Shown here: in pieces, positions 10,980-22,777 of the stretch | Layout: every line of letters begins with the position of its first letter | Numbering within the stretch: position 1 is the first letter of the stretch | Assembly (NCBI GenBank): GCA_014058105.1 | Contig: JACGCM010000933.1 | Span: 930,001 to 994,000, forward strand | From: Kingdonia uniflora | Taxonomy: Eukaryota; Streptophyta; Magnoliopsida; Ranunculales; Circaeasteraceae | Direction of reading: 5' to 3' | DNA: 64,000 nt | The notes under the pieces: model-generated | The model's database searches: none | What the model was told of the DNA's origin: nothing | Seen by the model: only the letters and a program-made list of their open reading frames with translations | Position numbers and translations under genes: made by a program

Positions 10980-12353
10980 AATATCGCTTCAATCTCTTAG
11001 TGTTCCAAGGGCTTGGTATTCTGACGCCGTCCTTTATCATGAGGTAGTAGGATCTAAGACCAATTCGTCCCACAACAAAAAATGAACCTTCCCAGTTCTC
11101 TACGAGCTTCCTACCATTTAACTCCTTTCTATTCTTGAGGATCTCTCAGAGGACTAGGTCATCGATTTTGAACTCGAGACTCCGAACTCTTCTATTATAT
11201 GAACTGGCTAGCATTCGATGATATCGACCCAAGTTTGCAATAACTCGAGCTCATGTTTCGTCGATCTAGTTCATATTGCAGGTTAACTCAAACTCATTTT
11301 TTTATCTGTGAGCTCGTGATATTTGACGGGATGTTGATATTCTGTTGTGATTACGGCTTTTGTTCCTTAAGCAAGTAGAAATGGGGAACATCATGTTGAT
11401 TGACTCGGTATTGTGCGGTAAGTCCACAAGACATGTGGCAGTTCCTTTATCCAATTTCCCTTCTTCTTTGATTTGAGACTCTTTTTAATTCCATCCGCTA
11501 TAGTCTTGTGAGTGATTTCAGCCTGCCCATTGCCTTGGGGGTAGTATGGATTGGAGGCTGAATGAATAATGTTGTGCTTGTTTAGAAATGCCACTACCTT
11601 CTCTCTAACAAACTGTGGGCCGTTATCGATACGAATCAGGTAGGGGCAATCAAATCGTGTGATGATATGTTTCCAGATAAATTAAATGACTTCTTCTCTG
11701 AGAGTTCGACATAGGGGAACTGTTTTTTCCCACTTTGTAAAATAATTTGTTGCTACGAGTAAGAATTTTTGGATACCCGGCTTGCTTAGGAATTTTCCCA
11801 CGAGATCAAGTGCCCATCGCTTAAAAGGCCAGAACACCTTACTCGCGTGGAGCTCGAGAGTAGGAGCTCGTATTTGATTACCATATCATTGGCATGCGTC
11901 GTATTTTCGTGAATATTCATCGGCTTATTTTTGCATTCCGGGCAAGAAAACTCCTTGTGTAATCGCTATGTTTGTAAGTGAGTGTCCTGCGACATGAGAA
12001 CCATAAGTTCCTTCATGTAGATCTTTCAACATTCCGTTAGCTTTTGTCTTTGAGAGGCACTTGAGGTATGGTCCAGTGACCGACCTTCTATATAAGTCAT
12101 CTTTCTGAACTGTGTAACGCTTTAAATTTTCAATCAACTGCCTGCGTTCTTTTGGAATTTTTGGAAGTGGCCCATTATATTTGTTCTCTAGACCGAGATA
12201 CGTAAGGAAAGGTTTCCTCGAATCGCCTTCCTCCTCTTCATCGCCCCCAGTGTTGATCGTGCATACCGTTGGGAGATCAATACTGGGGTTTGAAATAACT
12301 TTGATTTTGAGGTACCTTGCTTCGGTACCTAAGACCCCGGCTAAGTAAGCCAA
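10980..12353 (-). pseudogene. T2 integrase
   Basis: Well-preserved but broken integrase. The zinc-binding domain has HEGTYGSHVAGHSL and later KYDAC, so the first Cys of the usual CxxC is changed to Tyr. The catalytic core shows WALDLVG, LIRIDNGPQFV and PQGNGQAEI, so all three acidic residues (D, D, E) remain. The C-terminal part (about 11040-11220) has LVENWEGSFFVVGRIG and WNTKRLKRYY. In-frame stops fall at several places, for instance after GMQK and after the IPSQST segment. Confidence 0.75.
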
Positions 12354-13433
12354 GGAATTGGCGTGTCAATTTTCTCCATGAGGTAAAAAATCGAGATAAA
12401 TTTTTTTTAATCTTCTCATCCTGTCAGCAACTAGGGCTGTATAGTCAACCATTTTGCCATTCTTCTTGTATTACTCAGAGTAGCAGTAGACGATCAGCAA
12501 TGAGCCGATATAGACCGATAGTTCTGGAATTTTGATCTCTAATACCATTTCTAGGCCATGAATTAATACTTCGTACTTAGTGACAATGTTTGAGGCTTCA
12601 AAATTCAGGCGTATTGATTTCTCAATTATGTCATTGGAGGGTGAATTAGTATGATTCCAATCCCTAACCCTGCGGATCCTACTGGTATGTGTGTAAAAAG
12701 TCTCTAACCCTTATGTGTAACCCATTCAACTAGTTTTTTAAAGGGCTTTGAAGGTGGACCATCTTCAAGTTATTCTCTTAGATCTGGATCGTTCTCTTCT
12801 CAATCTAGATCTTCTATTGGGAAGTCTACTAAAAAACTAGCTACTACGAAGGTCAGGACCATTATTGCACTCTACGTGATTTCTCCTTCTTAGATAGTAC
12901 TTCTCGAAGGGGATAATTTTTCATAACCTTGACTGAATGTGCTTGAGCTTCTACGAAGTATAGACGAGTGTGAGGAGTTGTCACTTGATCTTAGAATACT
13001 TTATTTATACTGGTGTGGGGATCTTAGAATACCATGTTTCCACTGGCTTTTCAATCTTTCCTTTGAGTTGAATGTGAATCAAGCTGAGAGAGTTGTTTGT
13101 AGTTGTGAGGTTGATAATCAATTCTTCATTGTCTATTGGGGTGCTCATTATGGGAGATTTCCCAAGATAGATTTTGAGTTCTTGAAAAGCTGCTCCGCAT
13201 TCTTCTGTCCAATTGATCTCTTCATTTTGTCATCCTTTACCTCTTTTGGTAGATCCACAAAGTAGCATGAACAACCATCGACAGCGATCCAAAGACTTGG
13301 AGATGAATCTATTGATAGTTGCAATCTTACCAATGAGCTTCTATACATCTTTGTTTGTTTGTGGTGATGACATAGAAATTAAAGCTAGAATCTGATCTGG
13401 ATCTGCTTTAATTCCTTTCTTACTGATGAGATA
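12354..13433 (-). pseudogene. T2 RNase H and second RNase H, heavily decayed
   Basis: The second RNase H is recognisable from IIEKSIRLNFEASNIVTKYE, SVYIGSLLIVY and NSLAYLAGVLGTE; two of the acidic positions are replaced (E to K, D to G). The Ty3-type domain lies at about 12900-13350, seen as FPKEVKDDK-like and KNAEQLFKNSKSI fragments. No continuous frame is left. Confidence 0.5.
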
Positions 13434-13965
13434 TCATAGGAACTTGCCAGAATGTACTTTGAATTGACATTTAGCTGGATTCAGCTTCATTCGGTATGAT
13501 CGTAATATGTTGAAAACTGTATCATAATATGCAATATGATCCTCCTTCCAGAAGCTTTTGCAGAGTAAATCATTAATATATACTTCAACGGTCTTCCCCA
13601 AGTGTACTTTAAACATATTTGTCCCTAGCCTTTGATAGGTTACTCCAGGCATTCTTTAGTCCGAAAGGTATGACTTTGTAACAGTACAGTCCTCTTTCAG
13701 TGATGAAGGTGGTATTTTTTTGATCTTCGTCTAAGAGGGGTATCTGGTTATATTATAAAGTAGTGTCTATCATAGATAATAGCTCGTGACCTGTTGCAGA
13801 ATCAAGAATTTGATGAATAAAGGGAAGAGGAGAAAATCAAATGAATATAATATGGGTAATTGGCTTCTCGAATGAATCTGTAATTGCTGAACATCGTTGT
13901 GATTAGTTTTCTGTAATTGCTATCCAGTAAATCTGTCGGATGTGTCAAGTATGGCTGATACTGTA
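13434..13965 (-). pseudogene. T2 reverse transcriptase with internal deletion
   Basis: The frame at 13434-13652 has YQRLGTNMFKVHLGKTVEVY followed by INDLLCKS. The catalytic YxDD is therefore YIND, a loss-of-function change. Further upstream are LLSMIDTT and a shortened FIREANYP. Compared with T4 about 300 bp is missing between AILDTSD and FIREA, and a short GTAATTGCT motif is repeated around 13895 and 13930, suggesting a slippage or microhomology deletion. The fragment stops exactly at the LTR of T3. Confidence 0.65.
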
Positions 13966-14583
13966 ATGGCCAAATTCCATAAGCTCAAAATGGCCTGAAA
14001 TTCGCTATCATACCAATGAATCTGCAACAATATTCTAATAGAAAGTAAGAAATAACACAAGTGATTTTTGCGTGGAAAACCTCTAAATGAGTAAAAAAAC
14101 TAGGACCTCGAGTGAGAGATTTTTATAAAAGTATATTTATTGCTTGAGGCGGATATCTTATTACAAACGATCACTAGATATAGAAAAGCTTGAATCTTGT
14201 AATTAAGAAGTTTAACTATTGCTGAGAATAAAAAATAATTAGTTTCTTGATGATCTCTTGTGTAATTTTTCTCGTCCTTATCCCTTCTGGAACTTTTCCT
14301 TTATATAGGCCTTCTCGGTAGTTCTTCATCGTGCTGGAGCATATTTTCCAAACAATGTGGTTAGTAGAGGTTGACTGAGTAACTGTTGAGTTCGTGAGAG
14401 ACATGTATCTTTGACTAGATAAGACTTTTCGGCTTGAGCTTGACCTACGTTCTTAAATAGTTTGCGGGGTAGTTTGGAATGTTGACTGGGGAAGTTATGT
14501 TAAAAATGCGTTAGTCTGAGATGGAGGTAATTCGAACTGGCGACAACTCGACTTTATGTGAGATCGATGGATAGGTCCCTAGA
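13966..14583 (-). mobile_element. T3 3' LTR
   Basis: 618 bp. On the plus strand it opens TGTAATGGCCAAATTCC, the reverse complement of the T4 LTR end (GGCCATTACA). The minus-strand TATA box CCTATATAAAGG lies at about 14300-14310, matching the TATATAAAG of the T4 LTR. Internal blocks (CCAGAAGGGATAAGGAC, AATAAGATATCC, AGGTTTTCCACGC) align along the full length with T4's 3' LTR. The outer end is TCTAGGG instead of TGTAGGG, one substitution. It is followed by a purine-rich GAAGGGGCGAT tract. Confidence 0.85.
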
Positions 14584-14940
14584 ATCGCCCCTTCACAACC
14601 GAAGTCATGAATGGCTTTGGTTAAGAAATGATCAATTTGTAATAGGTATTTGGGTTGAAATTCTTGATATTTGAAGTGGAGTAATGATGGCTTTGATTAT
14701 GTGGAAGTTGCGCAGGTTATGGGGAAATGGCAAATATTTAATGTGGATGTGGATACTGATGTATATGGTGGTTAGATTTTAAAAAGTTGCGTCTGTAATG
14801 AATGATGACGCTTGGTAAAATGTACCTGCACAATAAATGTAGGGTTATATAATTGTACCTGTATCAAATCCTTGAAGCAGAGTGTGCTTGTAATCTAAAT
14901 TTTTTTACTAAAATATTAAAAAATTGTGAAGATACGGAGA

Positions 14941-15446
14941 ATGGTCCTTGAAGAGAGGATTGCGTCTGAAATGCAGAGGTTGAGGTTAAAATATTTTGGT
15001 GACCAATCCTTGGAGATGTCGATATCCGCTCCTGTCCCTCCTACTTATAAATGCATGTCGGAAGACGAAGAGGTAGAAGCTGAGGAGAAATTCTACTATA
15101 AGTGAAGATTTTATTTCATCATTTTAACAGGCGAGGAATGCTGGGATTGTCCCTGTACTCTCGTGGAAGACAAGATTAAGGCTTCATATACAGGGATAGG
15201 CATAACTGCAGGGCAATTATGCTAATTTCTTGTTTTACCATGGATTCTAAGGTTGGGCCCTCTTCATCTCTACCAACTCTTCGGAGGTGGCGGTTTCAGA
15301 GGAGGTGATGGTAGTGGAGGAGGGAGACAACCAGTGGAAGTCTGCTTCTGCATTTCCATCATGCTTTGGCGCTCAGAAGACCTTCAGCTTGTAGAGTTGG
15401 TACCAGCACTGAGTCTACTGCTTGCATATTTTCCATTTGAAGTTCG
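14941..15446 (+). pseudogene. T3 small two-exon antisense ORF (aORF1), broken
   Basis: Exon 1 is 14941-15101, starting MVLEERIASEMQRLRLKYFG and ending ...EKFYY, with donor GT at 15102-15103. Exon 2 begins at 15136 after the acceptor AG 15134-15135, continuing in the same frame as its T4 counterpart (NAGIVPVLSWKTR against NVGPVSAPLWKTG). Unlike T4, exon 2 has a TAG soon after the HIQG motif and others later, so the copy is dead. The function is unknown and I recognise no family. Confidence 0.6.
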
Positions 15447-15529
15447 ACTGAACTTCAACCAAACTCATGTGAGGGATGCTTTTTGTTGGTTCCAATTTCT
15501 GCTTCACATCAGGGTGAAAAATCATTAAA

Positions 15530-16185
15530 GCAGGAAGAACTAAAGCAGTTGATGTATCAGAGTGCTTGTATGAACTGTTACTTTAAAAAGCAGTGAAAAA
15601 CTTGTTATCTGTAAAGTACATGGAGTTGGATGCTGAACAGATTAGATCTTTGCAATATACCTGAGATCGATTACTGAAAAACTTGTTATCTGTAAATCAC
15701 GTCTAATGTTATCGACATGAATAAAAATTTGTCATCCAATTACTTGTGTTTATAAAATATATCGTATACTCGAACTGAATCGTTTGAAAGGTGTTTGAAA
15801 TGAATTGAAGTCTATGAATACCCAAAGTATTGTGATTCGAACTAAGACATATATGTGCAAAAATTTATGTGGCAATCTAAGTATGATATATATATACATG
15901 TTGGAAATGTTGGAGATAAAAATGCAGAAAATTTATGATGCAAAAATTCTAGCTAATAGAGGTCGATATACGGATAAATCTTAAAAAAAAAAACTCGACT
16001 TGAAAAATTACGTAACGTATGAGTTCGAGGGAAGGGATAAGTTCAAATAGTCTACCTCGAGATTTTTTGGGTTTCTGTTATGAGATAAAAGGTCAAAACC
16101 ATGCTTTGAGAGGAAAGTATTGTAGAAACGCATAAATAAGGGTAAAATTTATTTTTGGAATATGGAGAAGGGATTGTGATGGTGC
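15530..16185. other. T3 inter-antisense-gene spacer
   Basis: No convincing coding frame. The stretch is AT-rich and lies between the small antisense ORF and the next conserved block; the equivalent spacer in T4 (42340-42998) is also non-coding. Confidence 0.4.
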
Positions 16186-16490
16186 GGACTCGATCTTGGA
16201 GAATTTGTCATGCCGTTGAAGGACGATTGGCTATAAAGATCGTTGAAGTGTGAGAGAGGATTTTTGGAATGTTTGGTTATGATACTGAGTTGTCAGTGAG
16301 AGAATATCAGCTCGAAAGACTGGATATAAGGGGTAGGGAACTTGAGTATGCTCGGTATTTCTATGAGGTATGCTTTCGTGAATTGGTGTGAGATCCTGCA
16401 GACCGAGAGGAGATGGTTAAACTGATTGATGAGGTGGATATTGAATTTGAAGATGGGATGATAGATGGATGAGATCTGATCGGAGGTGGT
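16186..16490 (+). pseudogene. T3 middle antisense block
   Basis: Fragments SVREYQLERLDIRGRELEYA, RYFYEVCFREL and DEVDIEFED resemble the T4 segment at 42336-42030 (YSGNECKLEGLEVR, then KVDPEFEDLKIVE). The order and distance to the flanking antisense genes are the same in both elements. Several stops are present. No known family is recognised. Confidence 0.4.
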
Positions 16491-16792
16491 TTGCCCAGAT
16501 CATTAAGGTTGCTTTAGATATAATTATATGTAAAGTGTTATCCTAAATAAATGTAAGTGTTGCTGAATTTAACAGAAAAGTTAGAATTCAACTTGATCCT
16601 CAATATTTGCAAATGCCGTTGAGACTGTTTTGACAAACAAATTTTGAATAAGTTTAAAAAATTTGTTAACTTTGAAAATGATGTTATCACTACTATAAGT
16701 ATAAGGAACAAGAAGAGAAAAAATGTTGGAGCTTCTAGATTTGTCTCTTATGTAAAGCTACTAAAATCTGATATCGTAGAATATGAGTCATC

Positions 16793-19700
16793 ATGAGTGT
16801 GGGAAAGTTAGATAAAGTTATGGAAACAGAGGATAAAAATAGATTAAAATATGAGGGTAAGGGTAATGATAAAAAGACGGTTTTATTAAAAATGTACAAG
16901 ACGTCTGACATGGATAGTGAAAAGGACGCATCGGTTCCGAAACCGAGGACGGGTTGTGTGAAGCGCAATAACTGCCACCCGTTAGAGAGAAAAAGAATAA
17001 ATAGTGCTTTGTCTTTATCATTCAAACATTTTTCAACTTTTAAAAATTTAGAAAGCAGAGAGAGTGAAGCGCAAAAAAATTGTAAAGGCTTTGGTAAGGA
17101 TTTTGAAGGCGATCAACAATCGAAGAAAGTTGCGGGCACAAAATCACGTAGGTGGCTATACAACAACGTTGTGAGGGAAGGAATTGGCGCTACTGTGGAT
17201 TCTCATTCTGATACTGAAGGTTAGCAGAGATGTGTGCAGTTTTTTTTCTTTTCGCAAATCGTAATCTGTTTTAAGCAAATCCTAAAAAATCTCTATTTAT
17301 AGCAATCTATGATATATGACATATAGATAAAATATTTGAAAAATATGTTGCATATAAATGATCGATGTGTATAAAATAATTATAGATACCTGAACCTGTA
17401 TGTAGGTCGAACGTGAGAGGTATTTAGGTATGATCGAACTTTGCCTGTAAAATTATAGTGAGATGGATAGTTTGCCTATTAATGAGATTTCGGCCTCCGG
17501 TCGGGCGGTATAGTCTGATAGTGAGGCTTAAGTAGGATTGGAGTAATTTTTAGGTTTTCCTGGTAAATTGGTGGCCTATCCCCCTGGTTCAGATGTATTC
17601 AAATTTTTTTGTAAAGCCAAGGCTTCCGTAGGAGGGAAATGGAGTAACTACGTAGAATACGTTGGTAGGATGTTTAGAGGGTGTACTGTAGCGACGGGGA
17701 AAGAATATTTTTACTTGTTGGCCGACTTGGAGGAGGAAAAATGTGATAGGGGTATAGATGAATCGATCTCGTTAAAATATTTTGATGGGAGTGTTCGGAG
17801 TGACCTTTCAAAGGGCTTCCTGTATTACCTATCTCAATTGGAGTCTTCCCCTTACCAATTTGGCAAAGGGGATTATGAATACGATTGGGGCATGTCTTGT
17901 TCAATTGAACGGGAACATGTGGGAGGTAATAACTGTCTGGGACCATCTAAATGAAATATGGGAGAATGAGGGAAAAGTAAGGAGGATATCCCCTGAGGAC
18001 GTATTACGGTTTTACGGGGTGAAGAATTATAAAGCCAGTGGTGGGGCATATTTTTGTGCGAGTGCAAATTGGCGTCGCTTCTTCGATCTTAATTAAGTAG
18101 GTCAAGCCTGGAATGACAACGTAATATTGGTGAAGGGTAATTGTCTTCAGAGATGATAAAAAACCTTTGGATCTTCTGTTTAGAACTGTAAAATAAAGTA
18201 AGTATAATAATGCATTGAGTAAAATATTGATATGTATGAACTGATGATCTTTTTTTGATAATAACAAATGTTGTGCATGGCAGACCTGAAGTCCTGAGTG
18301 GAGAGGAAAGATTCATTGTTGGACGAAGTTGCGGAGGAAGAGGTTGAGCTCATGTTTGTGTCTGTGTTGGATGGACTTGGCCTTAGCAGAAAGAAGATGA
18401 TTGGGAGCAAGTCAAAAAAAGTTCAAAAATCTCAATCGACCAGGCTGATGGCAGGTATTGATGATGGGAAGAAGAGAGGAACTGGTGGGGAAGGTCGAAC
18501 CAATATGGCCAAGACCTCTAGAATAGACAGCCCGGCTCAGCCGGAGTCTATTACGTCATGAAAATTAGCTCGAACGTTTCCCAAAAAATAGATGTTAAAG
18601 CATATGTCGGCCTCCGGTACCACTGGAAGTGGTGAGGTTGACAGAAAAGAGAAAAGGAGAAAGATCAATCCTTCGGGGAGGTCAGAGGAAAAGGTTGCTA
18701 AAGAGCTACTTGCTACTGAGGATATGAGCAGGATGGTGTTTATGTTTGATCATGTAAAAATTTATTGCATTTCGAACTTACGCTAAGATCGATTTGTCTT
18801 GTGCAGGTTACTCGTTTGGTGAAGGGAATTTGGCTCGGAGTATAAGAAGAAAAATCCGAGCTGATGAAGGTTAAGGTCGAGCTTGAAAAGAAGGTAGCTC
18901 GAGCGAAGGCTGATACTCTCAAGGAAGCAAAGAAGCTAGAGGCCCTAAAGGCTTCTCATGCAGTGGCGATTGGTCATCTGCAAGTGGAGGCGAGGGTGAA
19001 TATGGAGGAGATGGAGACGGAACGTAAAAGGCTGGGGTGCCACCTTATGTTGAAGGGATATTATGATGAGGAGGTGGATGCCATTAAGGTAGACACCTAT
19101 GTCGAGGAGGTTGATGATGAAAAAGTGGAAGAAGTGGCGGTAGAAGTTGTTGATGTGATAGACGGTGTCTCCCGCAGATGGTGCTAGACAATCAAGGGGA
19201 TGACGCCGAACTCCCAGAGGGCGAGAATGTGAAGGTTAGAAAAATGATTTGTATGAGTATTTTCCAGTGTCTTGTAAATTGTTGGACTCTATGTGAATTG
19301 AATAGATTTCTGTAGGCTGAGCCCCTTTTTTTGTAATCCTCTTGTATACACTTAGAGAAATGAGTTTCAGAATAAAAGATCTAGAGACTGGGCTTGCAAG
19401 GGAAAGAAAGATCTCCATAGCCTTGCTTTCTTTGCAAGCGGAGCTGCAAGTTAAATAGGATTAGGTTTCTTGACTTGTATGCTATATTGACATAAAACTA
19501 CCAAGTAAATTAGATAACGTAAAGCGTAGAAGTAGATCAAAACTTGCCATCAATTCGAGGAAAATTATACTAATATAGTACGTAGAAAAATTCAAAGTAT
19601 TTAGATAAAGTGGAATATCGTAAACATGTACCTTAGACTTCGAATGTATGTCATAAAACACATGTCTAAGATATTACTTTGACCTCTAAGTCTAAAAGTA

Positions 19701-20884
19701 GTTGCACACAGTAGATGTTAGAAATCAGATATCTTTTTAGAAATGAGATATGTATCATGTCGATGGGTACTCTGAATCGAGCTGCATATAAAATATCTAT
19801 TATTGTGCAGGTCGAATTGGATTCAATTCGCTCGTACGAAGATGAGGCGCTCCAATGTAACCAAGAATTTGCGGAGGAGTTTGATAGGGTGAGGGAGGCG
19901 AATGAGAACAAGGAAAATCAACATGTAAATGTGCATTTTAAATTTGTTAAGGCAACCCAGACTATTGTCGACCTCACTCGCAAGGTCGAGGAGAAAGACG
20001 TCAAAATTGAGTAAATGATAAAAGAGCTTGCGGAGGTAAAAGAACACACCACGAAGCTTCAAAGTCGGGTTGGCACGCTGATGGTTAAGGGTAAGCAAGC
20101 TGAAATGGCTCAATACCGTATTCAGACGCTAGAAAGATCGAAGGGACAATCTCGAGCTGATCTTCATAATGGTAGAAGAGAGCTGGAGCGATGAAACAGA
20201 GAATGAGTGAAAAGAATAACGAGCTAAAGGTAGCTCAAGAACATCTATCAGCCTCAGAAGCTGTAGCCGAATACTTGCAACTAGCCCTACCCGCCAAGGA
20301 TTTAGAGTTTCGGGGAGTGCAACGAAGGTGTGATGAGTTAAACAAAAAGGTGGCATGATTGAAGACCGAATTGGCACAAGCCAACGCGCGTGTCTAGAAA
20401 GCCGAGGCTAAAGAGTGCTCAAGGGGGGGTAAAAATGGTGTTAAAATTTCTCTAGTTTAAGGGGATGTAGTTAGTCTGTCAGGTCGAATTAGAGAGCTAG
20501 AAGGTGATGTGGCTCAAATTCAGGGACATGAACAGAAAGAGAACGCGAACTTAAGGGAATGCCAGCACATGTTGGATGTTGCACTTGTCAGGGAGAAGGT
20601 CTTGGAAGGGGAAATCAGGGCGAAGGAAGTCCCGCTGAAAAAGAAAGATGACATGTTGCAGGATACTTCTGCCAGGGAAGAATTGAATACATAAATTATG
20701 AGACTTCGCGCTCAGGTGGCTAATTTGGAGGTCACTATTCAGGCTGAATCAGCTAAATATGCCCAAAAATTAGAAAACAATATAGCTTTTTACGATTTGA
20801 CAAATAGAGAAATGGTACATCAGAAGAAACTTTATGAGACTTTGGAGTCACGCCTTGAGAATGTGAGACGTAACTTTTCTGCAA
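16793..20884 (+). pseudogene. T3 long antisense gene (aORF2): basic N-term, PF04195-like domain, coiled coil
   Basis: A multi-exon gene read opposite to the element. Block 1 (16793-17224) is Lys-rich and ends DSHSDTEG. Block 2 (17568-18096, with a frameshift near 17850) has GGKWSNYVEYVGRMFRGCTV, LPLTNLAKGIMNTIGACLVQ and KVRRISPEDVLRFYGVKNY, resembling the plant 'putative gypsy type transposon' domain (PF04195). Block 3 (18298-18786) has SLLDEVAEEEVEL and basic KEKRRKINPSGRSEEK. Block 4 (18807-19234) starts after GTGCAG. Block 5 (19340-19460) has EMSFRIKDLETGLARERK. The coiled coil starts at 19811 after TATTGTGCAG and runs to the PPR junction. Stops interrupt most blocks. The family is known from antisense genes of Tat elements; the nuclear role is inferred from the basic stretches. 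Confidence 0.65.
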
Positions 20885-21995
20885 GCACCTAACAACGCTC
20901 TCCAAATTACTGGGTCTGGTTTCATAGGCATTGTTCGAATAAGCTTTTGAGCTTCATCAAAAAGTCCACCACGAGCAAGGAGATCAACCATGCACCCATA
21001 ATGTATATTTTCGGGTTTCAACCCATATACCTTCTTGATGTCTATAAAATACTGTTTGCCTTTGTCAACAAGACCTTGCTGACAACACGCACTTAAAACC
21101 GCTGAGAATGTGACCCCATCAGGTTTAACATTGTTCATCACCATATCCGAAAACATTCTTATAGCAACTTCACCTTGGCCATTCAAAGCCATCCCATACA
21201 TTAAAACATTCCAAGCATAAACATTTTTATCCGCATTGTTGCGAAAACCTTTTCTGCCTCATCTACCACCCCACATTTAACATACATATCAATAAGAGCA
21301 GTACCCACAAATATATTCACCCTTAATCCACTCTCAATAATATAATCATGTATCAACTTACCCTGATCCAAAGCACCCAAATGCGCGCAAGCCGGTAACA
21401 CCCCAACCATAGTCTTCTCAGTCAGCTGAACTTCCGATAACTGCATTTCTCGAAACACAGAAATTGCTTCCATAAATTTTCTATTATAAGTATACCCCGT
21501 TATCAATAAGTTCCACGAAACAGAGTTTCTCTTAGGCATTTCATCAAACATTTGCCGGCCCTCACTCAAACACCTACAAGTAAAGTACATACCCACAAGA
21601 GCTGTATTTATAAACAATTCTGAGTGAAACCCCATCTTCATCACACAACAATGCACCATTTTCCCAAAATTACGATACCATAACTTGGTTATCGCCTTGA
21701 GAACAATGGGAAATGTTATTTGATCAGGAGAAAGTCCAATTTTGGTCATCTGGGTATACACAAAAAGGGATTCTTGGGGCTTGTTAGAGTCCATGTATAA
21801 TCGAATCATAGAGTTACAAAGGGAAGTGTTGATAAATTGGTGATACTGGGAGAATACCCGAGAAAAAGATTGTATCCCAAGTGATGAAATTAAGTCATCT
21901 ATGAGGTTCATGAGTGAGTGTTGGTCAATGGGTATTTGGTTGTGATTTGTGATTTGTGTTTGAGATTTTGTTTCTGTGAGACGGTCACTTACCAT
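20885..21995 (-). pseudogene. PPR protein gene, frameshifted and 3'-truncated
   Basis: Minus-strand, intronless, starting at ATG 21995. It encodes tandem pentatricopeptide repeats: SLCNSMIRLYMDSNKPQESL, PDQITFPIVLKAITKL, ALVGMYFTCRCLSEGRQMFD, SVSWNLLITGYTYN, FVGTALIDMYVKCGVVDEAE and KPDGVTFSAVLSACCQQGLV. The P-L-S spacing and the CGVVDEAEKVF and DPVIWRALLGACR motifs mark the plant PLS class, which acts in organelle RNA editing or processing. At about 21205-21225 the frame shifts by one in an A-run, after which it reads NVYAWNV and MYGMALNGQGE. The frame runs out at GACR near 20885, where sequence switches to T3 antisense coiled coil, so the last repeats and any E or DYW extension are missing. 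About 15 bp upstream of the ATG gypsy RNase H sequence begins. Confidence 0.85.
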
Positions 21996-22777
21996 TCTGA
22001 TATGTTTACAGGAGCAGTACGCAACTATCCTACCTACGATAAGGAGTTCTACGCGTTATATTAATCAGTGAAACATTGGCGGAGTTACTTATTGGGGAAG
22101 GAGGTTGTGGTACATTCTGATCATAAACCATTATAGTTCTTATCTACGCAGTCCAAGCTTCAGCAAGCTCGCCATATGAAGTGGATATCGTACATTCAGC
22201 AGTTTACCTTATTGATCAAGTATAAGATAAGAGTGGACAACAAGATGGCTGATATGTTATCTTGACCCCCAATACCAACTATTTCCGCTTTGTTGGTAGC
22301 TATGCAGAAACAACCTATTATTCCTTCAGAGTATATTTCAGGGTATGACGACGACAAGGAGCTCAGTGATTCACAAAAAGTTGTTGCAAGACAAGACATG
22401 CGAGTATGTTTTGAATGATGGTTTGATTTATAGGGGTAGTCTACTATGTATTCTATAGGATGAAGACCATTTGTATTGGATTCGAGAGACACATTGTTCC
22501 CGAGTGGCAGGTCATTTTGGGGTTGAGAAGACTCTTTTGAATTTGTGGTGTTATATCTATTAGCTGAAGATGCAGGTGGATGTTGCTCGTGTGGTTCATG
22601 GTTGCGTGCTTTGCAACACATCGAAGCCTTCCAATAGGAAGATAGGATTGTACTTACCATTGCCAGTTCCTAGTTGACCTTGGGAGAACATTTCGATGGA
22701 TTTTATGGGTGGTTTTCCCATGACCAGGTGTAAGAATGGCTATTTATTTGTGGTGGTGGATCATTTCAACAAGATGA

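Larger units (their letters stand above)
9283..13965 (-). mobile_element. T2: degenerate Tat-lineage element without LTRs
   Basis: Minus-strand pol (RT 13880-13434, RNase H, second RNase H, integrase to about 10990), a short tandem array, then plus-strand coiled-coil antisense ORF sequence. Gag and protease are gone. At the right edge a short sequence like the T4 segment at 33125-33185 is fused to RT with about 300 bp missing, and the T3 LTR begins immediately at 13966. The left edge is cut by the T1 LTR. T2 is thus probably the oldest of the three. Confidence 0.7.
13966..20884 (-). mobile_element. T3: Tat element 3' part (LTR plus antisense region)
   Basis: Only the 3' LTR and the roughly 6-kb antisense-gene region remain; gag and pol are missing because the sequence changes to a PPR gene at about 20884. 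The antisense genes run on the plus strand and align block by block with those of T4 (minus strand, 43473-37390). T3 abuts T2 without a gap and has the same orientation. Confidence 0.75.

Noticed and set aside
15253..15528. 91-codon plus-strand frame starting MGPLHLYQLFGGGG
   Set aside because: It is an out-of-frame reading of exon 2 of the T3 small antisense ORF; the frame shared with T4 is a different one.
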